64,000 nucleotides of DNA from Pelagibacterium luteolum (GTDB taxonomy: Bacteria > Pseudomonadota > Alphaproteobacteria > Rhizobiales > Devosiaceae): NCBI RefSeq assembly GCF_900100665.1, contig NZ_FNCS01000002.1, positions 310,001-374,000 of the forward strand, written 5' to 3'. Positions within the stretch are counted from its first letter, which is position 1. The number at the start of each line of letters is the position of its first letter. The translations under genes and the position numbers were made by a program. A model generated the notes under the pieces. The model worked only from the letters and a program-made list of their open reading frames with translations, was not told where the DNA came from and searched no databases. Shown one piece after another: positions 62,181 through 64,000 of this stretch.

Positions 62181-62636
62181 ATGAAACGCGATAGTCGGTT
62201 GTCTTCGGTTCTGCACGCGCTGCTGCATATGGCGGCGTTCGATCGCCCGATGACGTCGGATGCCCTTGCGCAATGCATGCGGACGCATCCGGTGGTCGTC
62301 CGGCGAACTATGGCAGGATTGCGGGAGGCGGGTATCGTCAGGTCGGAAAAGGGCCATCATGGCGGCTGGGTCATCAGCGCCGACCTGTCCCGGATCACGT
62401 TGCGAGATATCCACGAAGCGCTGGGCGAACCGGCGATCTTTGCTATGGGGCACCGCAATGATAATCCGAGCTGCCTTGTCGAGCAGGCCGTGAACGCCCG
62501 GCTGGGCGACGCGTTCGATGAGGCGGAAAAACTCTTGATGGAGCGGTTTTCCGGCGTGACGCTGGCCGAGATCGCCAAGGAATTTACGGCCCGATATCCC
62601 AAAGAGCGGTTGGAGACACATACTCATGGAACATGA
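62181..62636 (+). CDS. Rrf2-family transcriptional regulator
   Basis: 151 residues. The winged-helix Rrf2 pattern is clear: KRDSRLSSVLHALLHMAAFD, MTSDALAQCMRTHPVVVRRTMAGLREAGIV, then KGHHGGWVISADLSRITLRDIHEALGE. The three-Cys cluster region of IscR/NsrR type is not present; only Cys32 and Cys98 are visible, so an Fe-S-free redox switch or simple ligand sensing is possible. The end overlaps the next gene by 11 bases, so the regulator and the flavoprotein are made together. Confidence 0.92.
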   Translation: MKRDSRLSSVLHALLHMAAFDRPMTSDALAQCMRTHPVVVRRTMAGLREAGIVRSEKGHHGGWVISADLSRITLRDIHEALGEPAIFAMGHRNDNPSCLVEQAVNARLGDAFDEAEKLLMERFSGVTLAEIAKEFTARYPKERLETHTHGT

Positions 62637-63510
62637 CGTCATCATCATCGGTGGTAGCTATTCGGGCATGTCGGCGGCCCTGCAACGGGTGCGGGCGCGG
62701 CGCAAGGTGCTGGTGATCGACGCAGGCGAGCGCCGCAATCGCTTTGCCAGCCATGGGCATGGATTTTTGACGCAGGATGGCGTGGCGCCCGACGTGATCG
62801 TGGCGCAGGCGGGTGTGCAACTGGCCAAATATCCGACCCTGAGCTGGATCGAGGGCAAGGCCAATGCGGCCAAGCAGGTAGAGGGCGGGTTTGAAATCGC
62901 TACTGAAGATGGCCGGAGTTTTACGGGCCGCCGGCTGCTTTTGGCACTGGGGGTCAAAGACCATCTTCCGGGAATACCGGGCCTGGCGGAAAGGTGGGGG
63001 CAGAGTGTGTTTCACTGCCCTTATTGCCATGGGTACGAACTCGATCAGGGTCCTATCGGGGTGATCGGGGTTGGCGCGATTTCCATGCATCAGGCGAGCA
63101 TGCTGCCCGATTGGGGGCCGACCACTTTTCTGACCAATGGCAGCCATGAGCCTGACAAGGAGGAGCGCGAGCTGCTCGACCGGCGTGGCGCGCGAATTGA
63201 GCCGAGCGAAATCGTCGAGATCAGCGGAAAGGCCGACGTGCTGCTGAAAGATGGGCAGGTGCTTTCGTTTGCCGGACTGTTCGTGGCGCCGCGGATCGAA
63301 CCCTCAAGTCCGCTGGCCCAGCAATTGGGCTGTGAGATCGAAGACACCCCGATTGGCCAGATCATCAGGGCCAACGAAATGAAGGAAACCAGTGTGCCCT
63401 TCGTTTTTGCCTGCGGCGACGTTGCGCGCATGGCCGGGTCTATTGCCCTGGCGGTGGGTGATGGTGCGATGGCAGCTGGCGGTGTGCACCATTCGCTGAT
63501 GTTCAGGTAG
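62626..63510 (+). CDS. Thioredoxin-reductase-like FAD/NAD(P)-dependent oxidoreductase
   Basis: 294 residues. FAD motif VIIIGGSYSGMSAALQ at about 5-20 (the usual second Gly-Pro-Ala is Ser-Tyr-Ser), active-site CPYC (Cys131/Cys134) in VFHCPYCHGYELDQGPIGVIGVG, and the ending ACGDVARMAGSIALAVGDGAMAA. The CPYC-H-G form is that of the bacterial Trx-reductase-like group (as in gliotoxin-type or bacillithiol disulfide reductases) rather than classical TrxB (CATC). Likely a disulfide or quinone-type reductase controlled by the overlapping Rrf2 gene. Confidence 0.9.
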   Translation: MEHDVIIIGGSYSGMSAALQRVRARRKVLVIDAGERRNRFASHGHGFLTQDGVAPDVIVAQAGVQLAKYPTLSWIEGKANAAKQVEGGFEIATEDGRSFTGRRLLLALGVKDHLPGIPGLAERWGQSVFHCPYCHGYELDQGPIGVIGVGAISMHQASMLPDWGPTTFLTNGSHEPDKEERELLDRRGARIEPSEIVEISGKADVLLKDGQVLSFAGLFVAPRIEPSSPLAQQLGCEIEDTPIGQIIRANEMKETSVPFVFACGDVARMAGSIALAVGDGAMAAGGVHHSLMFR

Positions 63511-63553
63511 GCTTTTCCGCGCGTCACACTGGCCTTTGGGCAAGGTGGCTGGG

Positions 63554-63580
63554 TCCTCGGGTCGAGCCCGAGGATGACGG
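63554..63580 (+). repeat. REP-like palindromic element, copy D
   Basis: CCTCGGG (63555-63561), TCGAG, CCCGAGG (63567-63573), then ATGACGG: the cleanest member of the dispersed family, also seen at 16364-16388 and, more diverged, at 9451-9544. Confidence 0.7.
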
Positions 63581-63621
63581 TCGGGTGGGGGTGGCGCCGT
63601 GCCGGTGGCGAAGGATCGGTG

Positions 63622-64000
63622 TTAGGCGGGGCTGGACAATTTTCGCGCTTTGGCGCGGTCTAGGCCGAGGCGGTGTTCGCGGTAGATGATGAACAGGCCG
63701 GCGGCGGTGACGATCGTGCCGCCGATGAGCATTTCGATGGTCGGGATTTCGGAAAACACGATAAAACCGATGGCGATCGAAAGAATCATCGAGGAATATT
63801 CAAAGGGCGCGACTGTCGTCAGTTCGGCGTGGCGGTAGCTTTCGGTCAGCAGGATCTGGCCGACACCGCCGGCAATGCCTGCGCCGATCAGAATCAACGT
63901 TTCCTCGATGCTGAGCGCGACCCAACCGAAGGGCAATGTGGCGAGGCCAATGACGGCGCTGACCAGCGAGAAATAGATGACGATGGTCGAGCTGCGCTCG
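63622..64000 (-). CDS. EamA/DMT-family transporter, C-terminal part (gene continues beyond window)
   Basis: The minus-strand frame is open to the window edge; the start lies outside. The visible 125 or so residues contain four hydrophobic helices with the EamA C-terminal pattern: GWVALSIEETLILIGAGIAGGVGQILLTESYRHAELTTVAPFEYSSMIL, then IGGTIVTAAGLFIIYREHRLG. The AELTTVAPFEYSSM segment is typical of RarD/YdcZ-like 10-helix transporters. Substrate unknown. The basic C-terminus (ARKLSSPA) is cytoplasmic. Confidence 0.85.
   Translation of the reverse strand, partial: ERSSTIVIYFSLVSAVIGLATLPFGWVALSIEETLILIGAGIAGGVGQILLTESYRHAELTTVAPFEYSSMILSIAIGFIVFSEIPTIEMLIGGTIVTAAGLFIIYREHRLGLDRAKARKLSSPA

Noticed and set aside
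1-64000. Mobile elements, prophage, CRISPR or toxin-antitoxin systems
   Set aside because: I found no transposase, integrase, phage structural gene, direct-repeat array or paired small toxin/antitoxin frames with family motifs.

Overview
The window looks like a chromosomal segment from an alphaproteobacterium of the order Hyphomicrobiales, and gene content and protein style fit the Devosiaceae (Devosia/Pelagibacterium-like). Grounds for this are the GC-rich coding sequence with strong G/C third-position bias, a putA gene divergent from an Lrp-type putR, an HDAC-like/xseB/tlyA string, a NUDIX-TIGR02301 pair, and an S49 peptidase-small membrane protein-glyQ string. The family placement is inference. 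I see no prophage, insertion sequence, CRISPR array or plasmid function. The region is mostly housekeeping, with short dispersed palindromic repeats between genes.

Layout. 1-6193: the end of an Mrp/Mnh cation/proton antiporter operon (D-E-F-G), where subunit G carries a long soluble C-terminal extension, followed by a sensor kinase/NtrC-type regulator pair. 6219-6553: tRNA-Gln(TTG) and tRNA-Pro(CGG) with a good terminator. 6561-8504: a secreted protein, and NDH-2 with a tiny membrane partner. 8578-11298: a PQQ-dependent dehydrogenase with its own periplasmic binding protein. 11612-20197: bioY, a metallo-beta-lactamase-fold hydrolase, a DUF1499 protein, pdxH, a DnaJ-family chaperone, a GFA protein, a Sua5-type enzyme, an HDAC-like deacetylase, xseB, a SCO protein, tlyA and a doubtful small Cys-rich reading frame. 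20374-24803: ribB(A), aroC, a truncated globin, a histidine phosphatase and fabI. 24952-31573: an FAD-linked oxidase, a hemerythrin-domain protein, an SRAP/YedK protein, NUDIX and TIGR02301 proteins, an alpha/beta hydrolase and a lipid kinase. 31670-34581: tdh-kbl (threonine to glycine) with an XRE-cupin regulator. 34624-38902: putR and putA facing away from each other. 38975-49360: ygfZ-like, HD hydrolase, cell-wall hydrolase, a PPDK-like protein, ispH, rnhA, DUF808 and glyS. 49361-50100: a gene-poor, highly structured gap. 50101-57684: polyprenyl synthase, TrmN6-like methyltransferase, S49 peptidase, glyQ, LemA, DUF2207 and ispE. 57684-64000: a TPR lipoprotein-like protein, ETF-QO, a family-4-like uracil-DNA glycosylase, an Rrf2 regulator with a thioredoxin-reductase-like flavoprotein, and the end of an EamA transporter.

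How the genes work together. Isoprenoid supply is represented three times: ispH, ispE and a long-chain polyprenyl synthase that probably makes the ubiquinone side chain. Quinone reduction is represented by NDH-2, ETF-QO, PutA and possibly the PQQ enzyme. Amino-acid catabolism (PutA, Tdh/Kbl) is each paired with a local regulator and candidate operators.

Most worth a second look: the MnhG fusion; several enzymes that keep one half active and have lost the other (RibB with a dead RibA half, a PPDK-like protein with an intact PEP half and a decayed ATP-grasp, a UDG missing two Fe-S cysteines, a PQQ enzyme with replaced active-site residues); the separated and inverted glyQ and glyS; and the gap at 49361-50100, whose minus strand folds with wobble pairs and a GAAA tetraloop as expected for an undescribed structured RNA.
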